NCBI GenBank assembly: GCA_027972325.1
Contig: JAPMOS010000011.1
Coordinates: forward strand, 126,501 to 190,500
DNA from: Paratrimastix pyriformis
Lineage: Eukaryota; Preaxostyla; Paratrimastigidae
Direction: 5' to 3'
Length of the DNA: 64,000 nucleotides
Shown here: piece after piece, positions 1-10,830 of the stretch
Position numbering within the stretch: position 1 is the stretch's first letter
How the letters are laid out: every line of letters starts with the position of its first letter
The notes under the pieces: model-generated
Seen by the model: the letters and a program-made list of their open reading frames with translations, nothing else
Told to the model about the DNA's origin: nothing
Databases searched by the model: none
Position numbers and translations under genes: made by a program

Positions 1-1
1 C

Positions 2-1031
2 CAAGGCACCGTCATCGGCGAAACGGCTGTTGTGGGTGACTACTGTTTGATCTATCAGGGGGTGACACTGGGTGGCACTGGGAAAGCAACCACGTTCAAA
101 CGGCACCCCACAGTTGGCTCGCATTGCGTTATTGGTCCGGGACCCCTCTTTACCTTCCACTCTTCATTTTCTGCATAGGCTGCGGAGCCAAAGTCCTTGG
201 ACCCATCACCATCGGAAACCACGTGCGTATTGGCGCAGGATCTGGTCCTTGTGCCCTGCTTTTCCATCCCCGACATTCATCACCCACGTGTAGTGGTTCT
301 TCATGATGTCCCCGATAGTTGCACAGCCGTCGGTGTCCCCGCTCGGATTGTTGCCCGGTCCGACCAAGAACGCTCGCTCGATCAGGACATGCTCCAGCAC
401 CAAAACCTTCCCGTCTGCCGATCCGTTTCCTTTTCGTGGACGTCTCATCTGGCCTCTTTCAGGATGTTGAAGCGGTTGCTCTGGTCGACCTTCACAGGTC
501 CGTGTGTGCCGGTCAGCACTCCGTCCCAAACGCACGCATCCTTCTCGCAGGCAACAGCAGGCCGTTTCTACCGAGTTCCAGAGGATTATCAGTTTCCTTC
601 AAACCTTTGCCAACGCCCAGCCCTCCACCGCTTCCACTTCTCAGCAACAACGGCAACTGGCCGAGGCCGAGGCCCTTGCCAAATCACTCGCCCCCGACCA
701 CTCCGCTGTCCTCCGTGCCGAGGACGGCACAACCAGCCCAGCAAAAACGTGCCTTTTCCAGCCCAGCCCTGCCCTGCCACCGCCACCCGAGATGCGTGCA
801 ACCCCTCTCCCGCGCGGAGAGTCCCCTCACACGCCGTTCGACTCTCTCGCCCTTGCCGCAACCGATTCTCTCGCGAGTGTTGCTGTGCCTCCATCACCCA
901 TGTTGAGGCACCGCCGCCGCCCCGTAGCAACCGAGAGTGGTTCTATTGATTGGGTGGCAATGGAAGACAATCTCGCCGCAGAAGGGGAGCAGCCGCCGCT
1001 TCGCGACTCCATGGACTATGCCGCCCTTTGA
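2..1031 (+). CDS. cysE: Serine O-acetyltransferase, 5'-truncated by window edge
   Basis: Catalyses acetyl transfer from acetyl-CoA to L-serine, the first step of cysteine synthesis. Exons I place: <2-134, 179-244, 294-412, 463-497, 551-1031; phases agree at every junction. The spliced protein opens inside the left-handed beta-helix (hexapeptide) domain with GTVIGETAVVGD, then GVTLGGTGK and KRHPTVG, which are classic serine acetyltransferase motifs, and ends that domain with AVGVPARIV. After it comes about 170 residues of Gln/Ala/Pro-rich sequence not typical of bacterial CysE, so this is a C-terminally extended form. Introns start GTCCG, GTCCT, GTCTG and GTCCG. The N-terminal half lies left of the window. 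The third intron is the least certain. Identity is secure from the motif string; the function of the tail is unknown. Confidence 0.88.
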
Positions 1032-1180
1032 CATTTCCAGACCAGGCGCTCGATCTTTGTCTCTGTTCTTCTGGGTGTCCTTTTTCGCTGTTCTTTGTGG
1101 CGTTCTTGTGGTTGGCTCTGTGCTTCGGGTGTGTCACAAATATTATTCCGGCAAGCGAGCGTCCCCCTTGGCACGGCATA

Positions 1181-1760
1181 ATGTCTCTGGCGTTTCCTGT
1201 GCGCTTCTTCCTCTCGCTCTATGCCCTCACCCTTTTGGGAGGAGTTGCCACGCTCACCGTTGTACATTTTCAAAAGCCCGGTGCCCTGAAGGCTTCTTTG
1301 AACATCGCTTCTTCCTCTCATCTCTATGCAAATCTCAGTTGTGGTACAACTTGCGGGATCGACCTCTGCTACGATATTGACGAATGTGATTGCTGTGTTT
1401 GGGGGACGATTTCATGCTGTTGCGACGATTCTGGGACCGTGCGGGCACAAAAGAGTAAAACAATGGCATTCATTCTGAGGTCTGGTCACACACACACGAA
1501 CCCTCGTTATATCAGGGGTCTCATTAACTTTCCAGTCTTCTCTTGGGTCCGCTGGGCATCGACAGGTTTTATTTGGTCTGCTCTCACCATGTTTTTTTGT
1601 ATGCATAATAATTCTCGCTATCCAGGGGTACGGTACCGCGGGCGTCGGGAAGATGTTGACTCTCGGTGGGGGCGGTCTCTGGTCCATTGCTGATGCCATT
1701 TTGATCGGGGTGGACCAGATCGCAGTTGCACCAAGCGGTTGCCCCCTGCCCGGTTGGTGA
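1181..1760 (+). CDS. TM2-domain membrane protein
   Basis: Small membrane protein with an N-terminal hydrophobic segment, a Cys-rich stretch and a C-terminal TM2 domain. Exons: 1181-1479, 1536-1575, 1626-1760; phases close exactly. After the two introns (both GTCTG) the protein reads LLGPLGIDRFYLG followed by GVGKMLTLGGGGLW and IADAILIG, the canonical TM2 pair of helices joined by a DRFYLG turn. The segment before it (roughly residues 50-85) has many cysteines, for example DECDCC and SCCCDD. The start at 1181 gives a hydrophobic N-terminus that could be a signal anchor. In animals TM2D proteins are implicated in Notch signalling and phagocytosis, but TM2 domains occur widely, so no specific role is assigned. 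It lies 150 bp after the acetyltransferase and converges with the TPR gene. Confidence 0.82.
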
Positions 1761-1918
1761 CACATCCATCCCCCTTCCCCCCTTCCCCTCGTCCTTCTTT
1801 CTATTTCTCTCTCTCGAATATCACTCCCTTCACAGGGGGCACATCCATTCCTTTCTTTGTTTTTCTCGAGCATTCAAAAAACGAGTCGCAAACTGCGTCC
1901 ACGCAAATGAGCAAATTC

Positions 1919-3029
1919 TCAAGCACGGGTCACCTCGGCCAGCTTCTGCCGAATCTGGTCGCTCTCTTCCTCGGCAAGTGCTTTCCTGTAGGCATCAGCG
2001 GCCTCAGGCTTGCGGCCCAGGCGACGGAGACCCTCCCCAAGACGAGTATACGCCCTGAAAAGGCACGAACGAAGAGGAGATTCTCACGATGAAGGGACGA
2101 TGCCACGAGTGCCTGGGCAGAACGGGAAGGGAGAAAGACAGACTTGGACAGGAGGCGCTTGGGGGCACCGGTGGTCTTACCGATTTCGGCGGCCCTCTGA
2201 GCATCAGCCACAGCCTTCTCGAGCTCGTTCAGTTCAAGATAGCAAGCTGTGAAAAAAAGGAAATGTAACTCGCATATTATATTTGCGGGATGCGGTGTGC
2301 ACCGACCAGAACGGTTGTTGTAGTAGACCATCTCAGCGGGATCCATTTCGATGGCCTTGGTGTATGCTTCGGCAGCAGGAGCCCATTGGCGTTGGGTGAA
2401 CGCCGCGTTGCCCTTTGAAGGGGGGAGGGAGAAAAAAACACGCACGAAAATGTAGCGCTCGCGGGAAGGCTATGCGGACCTGCTCCTTAAAAGCGGTGGC
2501 CTTGTTCTTCCGCTCCTCCATAGCCATGCTGGTGCGGCATTGTCCGGGAGCTGTGATTTGGTTGTTTGGTGGAAAGTTTGGGCGTTTCCGAACAGACGGG
2601 GAAGGGCAGCAAGAGCAGCCTGGATTTCGTGATTGCCAGGATCCTGTCGCAGGCCATTTGTGTACGCAAGACGAGCCTCGTAAAGCTGGCCCAACTTCTC
2701 ATGTGCCGCGCCTTTTCTGAAGTAGAACTTGGCGGTGGTGGGAGAAAGTTCAATGGCCCATTGGGAATCGTCCACTGCCTGCTGGAACATATTCAGCTGG
2801 AAATAGGTCGCCGCGCGGTTGCTGCGATAGACGGGGTTGTTGGGATCGAGATCGATCGCCCGAGTGTACTGAAAAGAACGCGTGGACACATCTCGATTGT
2901 GACAGAAGCGTGGAAACTTCAGAAACAGACGCACTCAAGAGCAACCGAATAATTGCCAGCCGTGTAGGCGACATTACCCTCTTCCTTCGCCTTGGTGGCC
3001 TGCTCCTTGCGCTGCTGAAGAGTTGCCAT
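1919..3029 (-). CDS. Hop/STI1-like tetratricopeptide co-chaperone
   Basis: Predicted cytosolic adaptor of Hsp70/Hsp90, 261 aa. Exons (minus, listed ascending): 1919-2054, 2144-2246, 2307-2412, 2480-2550, 2598-2868, 2931-3029. Two TPR blocks are visible: EGNVAYTAGNYSVA with CYTRAIDLDPNNPVY and SNRAATYFQL, then EQGNAAFTQRQW with YTKAIEMDPAEMVYYNNRS. Both blocks keep the lysine/asparagine pattern expected of a carboxylate clamp (K..GN, N in SNRA/NNRS, K in FRKGAA and LSKAY) that grips EEVD tails. There is no DP domain, so it is shorter than animal or yeast STI1; SGT- or TTC-type proteins are alternatives. Donors are GTCTG, GTCTG, GTCCG, GTCGG and GTCTG. The ATG at 3029 was chosen because it starts directly before the first TPR helix. 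Confidence 0.85.
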
Positions 3030-3599
3030 TTGATTATCTGCTCTGACGGGGATCGGTCGGCTCCCTCGGGCCGTGTTGGTCCGATCCTTGAGTTCTCATC
3101 GACCAACAATACGAAAATGGATCGCCTCGTCTCTCTGAAGCGAGTATGTCCCCGAGCGCCACATAAGAATGGATGAGGCGCTCTCCCTCACTTTTAAAAG
3201 TGACTTTTCCCCCCAATCCTCGATCCCTTTGATTTCATGTGTTGTCTTGTTGGTCTGGTGTTGTGTGTGTTTCTCATTGAAAGTGGGTCCCGAAAAACGT
3301 TGCGTGCGATTGTTTCCGAATCAATCCGCATGAGCCGTCAGATGGTTGAATGGCCGGATTTCACGAATGTATGTTGCCTTTATCTTAAGGATTGTCAAAC
3401 CATGATATGAGCCTCATGATGATCCTCGGGCGGCCAGACCGTCGTCACAATGCCCAGGTTTTCCTGATCTGCTTCCTGTCCCCCGGTGTCAGTCTCGGTG
3501 AAAGAAGGCGTTTCCCTTTCGCGCATTCTTTTTCCTGGTTCCGAGACTTTCATTCTCTGAGACACCCGAAGCCGTCGTCTAGCGCACATCAAACTGTTG
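3030..3599. promoter_or_regulatory. Intergenic interval between divergent TPR and Pumilio genes
   Basis: About 570 bases between the start codons of the TPR gene (minus) and the Pumilio gene (plus). It is less GC-rich than the exons. No gene-like reading frame is supported. It should contain both 5' untranslated regions and promoters; no recognisable TATA or initiator consensus could be pinned down. Confidence 0.4.
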
Positions 3600-6500
3600 A
3601 TGTCCCAGAATTTCAATTCGGAAGATGAAGCTGCGGCTCCTCGCACCTCATCTGCGCCCCCCTACCTGAATATGCAGGGTGACAATCTCTTTGCCTTCCG
3701 GGATGACTATGCCCAAATTTTCTCCGATATTCGTTGCGATCCCTCCTATCCAGACTTCTACTACGCCCAGCCACCACAAACAAAAAGTTTCCTCCCCAAA
3801 CCTCTGGAACCAGCTTTTCTTGGGGGTTATTTCGACGAACTTCGGCGTGTGGTCTGTTTGGAAAGACTTGCACAGATCATCGCTTCATTGCCCACCAGAA
3901 TGAGCAGCCCCCTTCGATCGAGGAGGCCATCGCCCACATGTCGATGGGAGTCGACGGGTCTGGTCTCGCGTGGCCCGCAACTGCGTCTTCACTTATCCGT
4001 GTGTAGAAATGCTCGGATGGGCGACCCGAGCTACCCCATGACCATGGTCTGCCCGCAAACCGAACCCCTTTTTTTCTGATGTCGACCCCGCCAGGCCGCC
4101 TCGACCCTCCATCCCAACCCCGACTCGGCCGCCTTTGCAGCCTTCCAGCAGCAGCAGCGTGCCCAACCCAGGCGCATGGACAGCTCGTCCTTGGCCCAGA
4201 GTCTCATCCAGCAGCATGTCTGCCTCCGGCCGAGAGGAGCGGGGGGGAGCGGGGGGGAGCGGGGGGGAGCGGGGGGCGAGGGTTGCATGCCCTCGCATCA
4301 CCTCCCTCCGTCACGCACACGCACACCTCGGGTTTGATCCTCGCGCGCAGGGTGACATGGGCAGCACCTCGCTGCTGGGCACCTCGCCCGCGACCCTGTT
4401 CGGGAGCCCCCAGAACAGCCCGCCCAGCTCGCCGGCCTTCATGCGGCCCGTGCGCCGGTCGAGCTCGGGCGAGCAGCCGTCCAACATCGAGCTGGCCGCC
4501 CAGCAGCAGCAGATGCTCCTCCGCCAGTACCACCAGCAGAAGCAGCAACAGCAGCAGCAACAGCAGGTCCGCTGGGTCCGTACCCCCCGGGCGAGCCTCC
4601 TTGGGAAGCGGGGCGGTGAAGACGCGGGGGGGGGGGGGGGGGGGGGGGACTGGTGGTGAAGCGGAAGAGCCTCTCGAGAGGTGGGCCTGTTGGGTGTGTG
4701 GCGCCGCTGCTGTTCCTGTGTCGATGCGCGTTGTTGTGTGTGGCCGGCCCGCCCCCCGGCCAAGCCCCTCACCGCGCCTTCTCCACCCGGTTGTCGCGCA
4801 CCCGGCCGAGCAGCAGGCGGCCCAGGCGGCCCAGGCGGCCCAGGCCCAAGCGGCCTTGGTCCATGCCCAGGTGCAGGTGCAGGTGCAGGCCCAGCGGGTC
4901 CGCGAGCAGCAGGAGCTGCTGGCCGCCCAGCAGCAGCACCTCGAGCGCCTCGAGCGGCTGACGCCCCCGCCCCCGGGTCAGGCCGCCCCGCCCCCCACCA
5001 TGATGGCCGCCGGGCCGGCGGCTGCCCCGGGGGGCGACCAGGCCGGCATGGCCGAGGGCCCCATCCCCTACCTGCCCGCCCACCTCTTCCCGCCCGGTCC
5101 GCCTCCCCCCATGCATCCCGGCCCCGGCACCTCGGAATGGAACCCCCGCCATCGCGCTGGGCTCCGCTCCGCTTTGTGGCCTCTCGGCATCATCCCCTCC
5201 TCCGCGCTCCCGCGTCCACCCGCCCGCCCGCCCGCCCGCCCGCCCGCCCACCCACCCACCCACCGACACCTCCACCCACCCACAGGTCCACATCGGCACA
5301 GACTGTGGGTGCGGGTGTTCTCTGCGGCGGGGGGGCCTCTCGAACTCGTCCCTTGGCGTGCCGCCGCCTCACCTCCCGCCCTCCCGTCCTCCCTCCTGGT
5401 GCGGGCTGTGTGCAGGCGCCCCGATGGACCAGTTTCAGCTCTACCACCAGCAGCTCCAGTACCAGCATGCCGCCGCCGCAGCCGCAGCAGCAGCAGCAGC
5501 AGCAGCCGCCGCGGGCTCGCCCTCTGACCTGCCCGAGGTCCCCGTGGCGGGCGTGCTGCCGCCCCTCTCGCCCATGACGGCCGCCATGTGCCAGCCCCTG
5601 CCCCTGGCCGAGGAGGCCGCCCTGCCCTCGCCCGCCCCCTCGGCCCGGACGCCCCTCCTGCGGACGCCGCCCCCGATGTCCCCCATGGGGCCCTTCTACC
5701 CGCAGCCGGCCGGGGGCCCCGTGCAGCCCTCTGAGGCGGCCCCCATGCCCCCCAAGGCCGCCACGCCCCCGCCCAAGATGGCCACGCCCCCGCCCCCGAC
5801 CACACCCACCCGGGGGACCGAGCGGCGCGAGAGCATCCACACCCCGCCCGGATGTCCGCCCCCAGCATCATCCCACTCCTCCTCCCCCGCCCCCTCCTCG
5901 TCCCGCTCCTCGTCCCGCTCCTCGTCCCGCGCCTCATCCCGCGCCTCATCCCGCGCCTCATCCCGCGCCTCTTGGCCGCACGACTGAGGGAGGGAGGTGG
6001 GGTGTGTGCGTGGTTGCGTGCGTGTGATGTGTGTGCGCGCGTGTGATGTGCGCGTGCGCTCCTTCGCCCGGCCCCACCAAACCTCGTGGTCCCAGCCTCA
6101 GGTCGAGTCTCCATCCCCCCCCCCCCCCCCCCCCCCCCTCCGCCCCGCCTGCAGCCACCCGTGGTGCGGCCACGCTGCAGCAGTCGCTGGGCCGGATCTA
6201 CACGCTTGCCAAGGACCAGCAGGGCTGCCGGTTCCTGCAGCGGCAGCTGGAGAGCGACGAGGCGGCCGAGGCGGTGGGCCTCATCCTGGCCGAGGTGCTG
6301 CCCTACCTGGCCGAGCTCATGATCGGTCCGCCCGCACCCCCGTCCCGTCCCTCCCGTCACCACCCGCCCACCTTCGCGCCCAGGCGCAGGCATGCATCCT
6401 CATGATCGGCCATGATCGGTCCTGATCGGTCCCACCCCACGGATGACCTCGAGCGAGCGGTCTTCGTGCAGTCATCATCCCCCCCCCCCCCCCCCCCCCC

Positions 6501-6812
6501 GCGCCTTCTGCAGACCCCTTTGGGAACTACCTGTGCCAGAAGCTCATCGAGAAGGCCACCAACGACCAGCGGCTGGCCATGATCACCCAGGTGGGCCCCA
6601 ACCTGGTGCCCATCTCGCTCAGTCCGCCACGCCCACCGCCACGCAGACACACTGACAGGCAGACACACTGACAGGCAGACACACTGACAGGCAGACACAC
6701 TGACAGGCAGACACACTGTTAGGCAGACACACTGATAGGGGCAGACACCACGCACGCCGGATCCGGACCCTCCGTCCCTCTGGTCCCGTCACACCCTCTC
6801 CCTCATCCCAAA

Positions 6813-6844
<32 letters not shown>

Positions 6845-8253
6845 AGACATGCACGGGACCCGGTCGGTGCAGCGGCTTGTGGAGAACGCCAAGACGCCTG
6901 CCCTGGTGTCGGCCCTGGTGTCGGCCCTGCGCAACTACGTGGTGACGCTGATCAAGGACCTCAACGGCAACCACGTCATCCAGCGGTGCCTGCACTGCCT
7001 CACCAGCGACGACAACCAGTTCATCTTCGACGCCGTCGCGGCCCACTGCGTCGAGGTCTCCACCCACCGCCACGGGTGCTGCGTCCTCCAGCGGTGCATC
7101 GACTACGCAAGCCCCCGCAGAAGGTCCGCCAGGCATGCTCGCGGGCCCCACACACCATGCTCGCTGCCCCCCCCCCACGGGGTGCGGCGGTGTGGGCGGC
7201 TCCACCCCGGATGGTGCTCCTCACGGCACCAGCAGCAGCCGCTCACTCGTTCGGATCCGCGTCCGTGTCTGTGCCTGTCTGTACCTCTGGCGCGCATGTT
7301 TGGGTGCGTGTGTGCGTATGTGCTGTGTGAATGGGTGGGCGGGTGGGCGGGTGGGCGGGTGGGCGGGTGGCCGGCCTGGGGCGCAGCTGCAGCTGGTGCG
7401 GGAGATCTCGGTGAACGCGCTGGCCCTGGTGGAGGACCTTCGGCAACTACGTGGTGCAGTACGTCCTGGCGGCCGCGGTGCCGACCCAGGTCAAGGAGGG
7501 CATGGTGCAGCGCTTCCTGGGCCACCTGGCCAACCTCTCCATCCAGAAGTTCTCCTCCAACGTCATCGAAGGTCCGCGCACCACCACCACCCACCACCAC
7601 CACCCACCACCACCACCACCACCCACCACCCACCACCACCCACCACCACCACCACCACCACCACCCACCACCACCACCACCCACCGCTCTGCATACTGGT
7701 CCCTCCTCTCGTGCGTGATTCCGTTCCTCGCTCCACCTCTGCCCCTACCTCACCTCCACCCCCACTCCCCCGCACGCCCGGCCGCCCAGTGCCTGGTGTT
7801 TGCCGAGGTGCGCTGCGGGAGGCGATGATCGAGGAGTTCATCCACGGGGCCGGCTGGGCGACCTGGTCCGCGACCCGTACGCCAACTACGTCATCCAGAA
7901 GGCCCTGGCCATCTGCAGCCCAGCTGGTGGCCTTCTCGGACATGATCCGGCCCTGCTGCCCCAGCTGCGCAACACCCCCTACGGCAAGCGCATCCAGAGC
8001 AAGGTGGGTGGCCCCCAACCCCCCCCCCCCCCCCCTGCCCCACGGAATCGCACACGCACAGGTACCACCCACTCGCTGCCTCTGGCGGTCGATCTGCCCG
8101 GCTCGTCGGCATCTCGGCCGCAACTTGTGTGTCTGGAGGAGGTGCAGGATGCTCACCCCTTCGCCCCTGGGGACGTGTGTGGCTGGGGTGGGGTCGCTGG
8201 GGTGGCCGCAGCTACTGCGCGAGCCCAACAACAACGCCGCGGCTCGCTACTGA
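3600..8253 (+). CDS. Pumilio/PUF-family RNA-binding protein
   Basis: Post-transcriptional regulator that would bind 3' UTRs of target mRNAs. Exons: 3600-3825, 3876-3957, 4007-4046, 4095-4217, 4351-4566, about 4811-5096, 5416-5853, 6155-6325, 6514-6621, 6847-7123, 7387-7571, 7790-8003, 8212-8253. The first half is low complexity (poly-Gln, poly-Ala, Pro/Ser). The second half carries eight PUF repeats with recognition cores GCRFLQ, NYLCQ, TRSVQ, NHVIQ, CCVLQ, NYVVQ, SNVIE and NYVIQ, in the order typical of Pumilio repeats 1-8. Most donors are GTCCG or GTCTG. Exons 10-12 contain several reading-frame slips in C/G runs (near 7115, 7437, 7808, 7850 and 7918-7960); the protein is otherwise well conserved, so base-calling deletions are more likely than a pseudogene. 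The first donor (GTTAT) and the left end of exon 6 are the least certain. Confidence 0.85.
6640..6740 (+). repeat. Tandem 16-mer in a Pumilio intron
   Basis: About five copies of a 16-base unit (cagacacactgacagg) lie in the intron between the second and third PUF repeats, followed by a 31-base C run at 6814-6844 that ends directly in the acceptor AG. Confidence 0.85.
6814..6844 (+). repeat. 31-base pure C run at a splice acceptor
   Basis: An uninterrupted run of cytosines directly followed by the AG acceptor of Pumilio exon 10. Similar sense-strand C runs occur at 6115-6138 and 6479-6500 in the two preceding introns, each 10-20 bases before the acceptor. They may serve as polypyrimidine tracts; their exact length is uncertain in any assembly. 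Confidence 0.8.
7573..7686 (+). repeat. CCA-rich microsatellite in Pumilio intron
   Basis: About 110 bases of imperfect CCA/CCCA repeats fill the start of the intron between PUF repeats 7 and 8, directly after the GTCCG donor. Confidence 0.85.
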
Positions 8254-10830
8254 GCAGGCCATGACCGATGCCGAGGCTCCACCTCCCTCCCTCCCTCCCT
8301 CCTGTGCTCCGGCATCAAACCTCTGCCCGCCCTGTACTCCGGCACTCGATCCCTCCCCCCACTCCCGTGTACGGCCCCTCCCTCCGGGGACATCCCCTCG
8401 TGAACACTGCCTCTCTCTCTCTCGGTGACAGCCTCCGACCTTCCTCCCCCATCCCCTTCGCCTCGGCCCATCCGGCACCACCTTCCTCGATCTCCACCAC
8501 CACCACCCGGGCGCGGCGTGCGCAACGGCCCCGTCTGGACTTCCTCGCCCCTGGTTGCGCACCCCTCCCCTTGCAGCAGCACCCCCCGCCTGTTGTAGCC
8601 TTCCCCTCCCACCCCCATCGTGGGCTGCCCCCCACACCGATCGGCCCACGACCACAAACGGCCACAAAGGCACCGAATGGACGAATGGGCGGCTCCGCTC
8701 GCTCGCGCTTCTTTCGTCCGAACGCCACCACGCTTCGCGGTGCCTGGCCCGGGGGCGGGGGTGCTGTGTCAGTCCCTCGCCGCGACTGTCCCCCCGATTT
8801 GCTTTGCTTTCTGTGCTGTGCTGTGCTGTGCTGTTCTCCCCGTGTGTGTGTCCGTGTGTCGGGTGTGGCTTTCCCACCCGGTTTCTTTCTTTTCTTTTCG
8901 CAGCTCCGTTTTTCCCCTCCGTATTGTCAACCTCGCCATGCCATCTCTATCGCCCCCCCTGCACTGCCCTCCTTCTCCTATATCTGGCATTTGCTTCCCC
9001 TCTTGCTTGTGGGAGGTGAGCGCTCAGTTCTGCTTTTCTCTGCGTTGTTGTCTCCCGCGCCCCCGCAGCCCTGCATCGGCCGGCGCCCGATATCGTCCGT
9101 GCGCGTCGACAAACGACGCCATCGCTCTGCCTCCCCCGTGGAGGGGGGGCGATGTTTGCTGCGGTGTGTGCCCCCTGCGTGTTTTGTATTTGTCATGGAT
9201 GTCTTATCGTTCCTCTCTTGCACCACTCCGCGCCGCGCCCCCGCTTTTTTTCCCTGATGCTGTTGTAACCGCATTTCGCACTGGCCGACCCTGATGCGAG
9301 TCGCTTGTAAACCAAGGACCGACAGTGGTGGTGCCCTGGAGTTTCTCTTATCTGGCTCTCGACCCCTCGCCTTTTTTTCTCATCGTGGTTCGAACATCAT
9401 GTGTAGGAGATGGCATATTTCTTCTCTTTTCTTCGTGTCCTTGTGGAACCGAACAGGTACAGCTGGCGGAGACTCGGGACCTGAAATTCTCGAAGATGTG
9501 CTTCCAACTTTGAATCCTGAGACTCATTCGCGATGAAAAGAGAATCCAAATTTGTATTAAGTGCGCAAACAATTACTTGGGAGGCCCGGGTCGAAGACAT
9601 CTGAGAAAAAGAGAAAAGATTGATCAATACGCGAAGTTGAAGAAAGGAGAAAAGGGAGAAAAGGGCAAGAATCAGCTGAACTATGCCTTTATGAAGCCTT
9701 CAGAGACCCGAGGGTCTAGGCATCCAAAAAATCCAAAGGATAATCATCACTTTCTCAAGGGTATGCATACGCGCAGTGCAGTGCCAGAAAAGACTGACCA
9801 AAAATCTCCTGGACAAGGCAGGCCGACTCGCTGTGCCAAAAGCCTGGTCGCAAAAAAAAAAAAAAAGAAAGTGTCAGCTTGGAAAGATACGAGTGCAAAA
9901 AAAATCCAAAGTAGCAAGAAAAGGATCTTCATAGACAAAAAATAGAAATCATTGGTTTCCTCAATCGCAAATTACGGTAATCATCAGATCCGCCACATAA
10001 ACCATAAGCACACCCGAAACAGACCATCACCACCGCGAGCGAGCGCCAACTTGTGGTGGCCGAGACAGGGTTCGGTCCGCTCGATCGGAGCATTTCTAGA
10101 ATATTCTCTCCTCAACACCCGCAGAGACATCGGATTGCGCACGTCAATGAGCCGTGTCCGTTCCTGAGTACGTTCATCTCCCAACCACCCAAATCAACGC
10201 GAGGGATTGCAACATTCAAAAATATCTTCTCGAGAGCCAACTCGCGGAGGGCATAACGAACCTCAAAGGGCGCAAACAGAAGCAAAAATAGAAGAGACCA
10301 GAGAAAAGGCCCCAAAGATCGCTTTACTTCGGCGGGGAGATGCATCAAAAAGAAAATAAATCGGTCGGGCCTGGGGAGTGTCATCTCAAAGAGAGAGAAG
10401 CAGCCAAAACGGAAAGCGGGGACCCACCGCACCGGCTGAGCGGCAGGTCGGCTCGGGGGGGAGGGGAGGGGAGGACACCAAGGGCACGCGCGCAGGCACG
10501 GCTTGGCATTCGAAAAATGGCTCAAACAGCGGCGGCAGCGGCAGCGGCAGCGGCAGCGGCAGCGGCAGAAGCGCGAAGAGACGAGACGAGGCGAGGCGAG
10601 GCGAGGAGGAGGGCGAGGGTGGTGTGCGGAGGGCGAGGGTGGTGCGAGAGCGGCCACAAAGCGGTCGGCATGCGGTCGGGAGAAGAAGCGAGGGGGAAGA
10701 GAGGAGGGGGGGAGGGAGGAGACAGATAAAAGTGGCGAGCCGCCGGTTCCCAGGTGGAGCATCCAGACGGGAGGGGTGCCCAGCACCGGGACCAGGCAGT
10801 GGAGGAGGAGGGCGCCGCGGGCAGGTCGCC
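8254..10830. other. Long non-coding interval between convergent genes
   Basis: About 2.6 kb between the stop codons of the Pumilio gene (plus) and the RRM gene (minus). It would hold both 3' untranslated regions. The left part is C/T-rich on the plus strand; 9540-10330 is clearly more A+T-rich than anything nearby. The open frames here (for example a Lys-rich plus-strand frame at 9577-9945) have no recognisable domain and coding-like composition is absent. Its size is unusual for a window in which most intergenic gaps are under 200 bases. Confidence 0.5.

Noticed and set aside
3826-3875. 24-base intron using the GTCTG at 3852 in the Pumilio gene
   Set aside because: Too short compared with all other introns and leaves the wrong frame; the GTTAT donor at 3826 gives a 50-base intron in phase.
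6640-6740. Possible CRISPR-like direct repeats
   Set aside because: Units are contiguous without spacers and sit in a eukaryotic intron; a simple tandem repeat.
9370-9420. B-box-like GGTTCGAA, possible tRNA gene
   Set aside because: No matching acceptor stem, D arm or anticodon arm could be folded around it.
9577-9945. Lys-rich open frame of 122 codons
   Set aside because: Composition comes from A-rich DNA in a low-GC patch; no domain, no splice logic and no coding-type bias like the neighbouring genes.
10112-10786. Hydrophobic minus-strand frame of 224 codons
   Set aside because: Lies in the 3' flank of the RRM gene, overlaps microsatellite sequence and shows no family motif.
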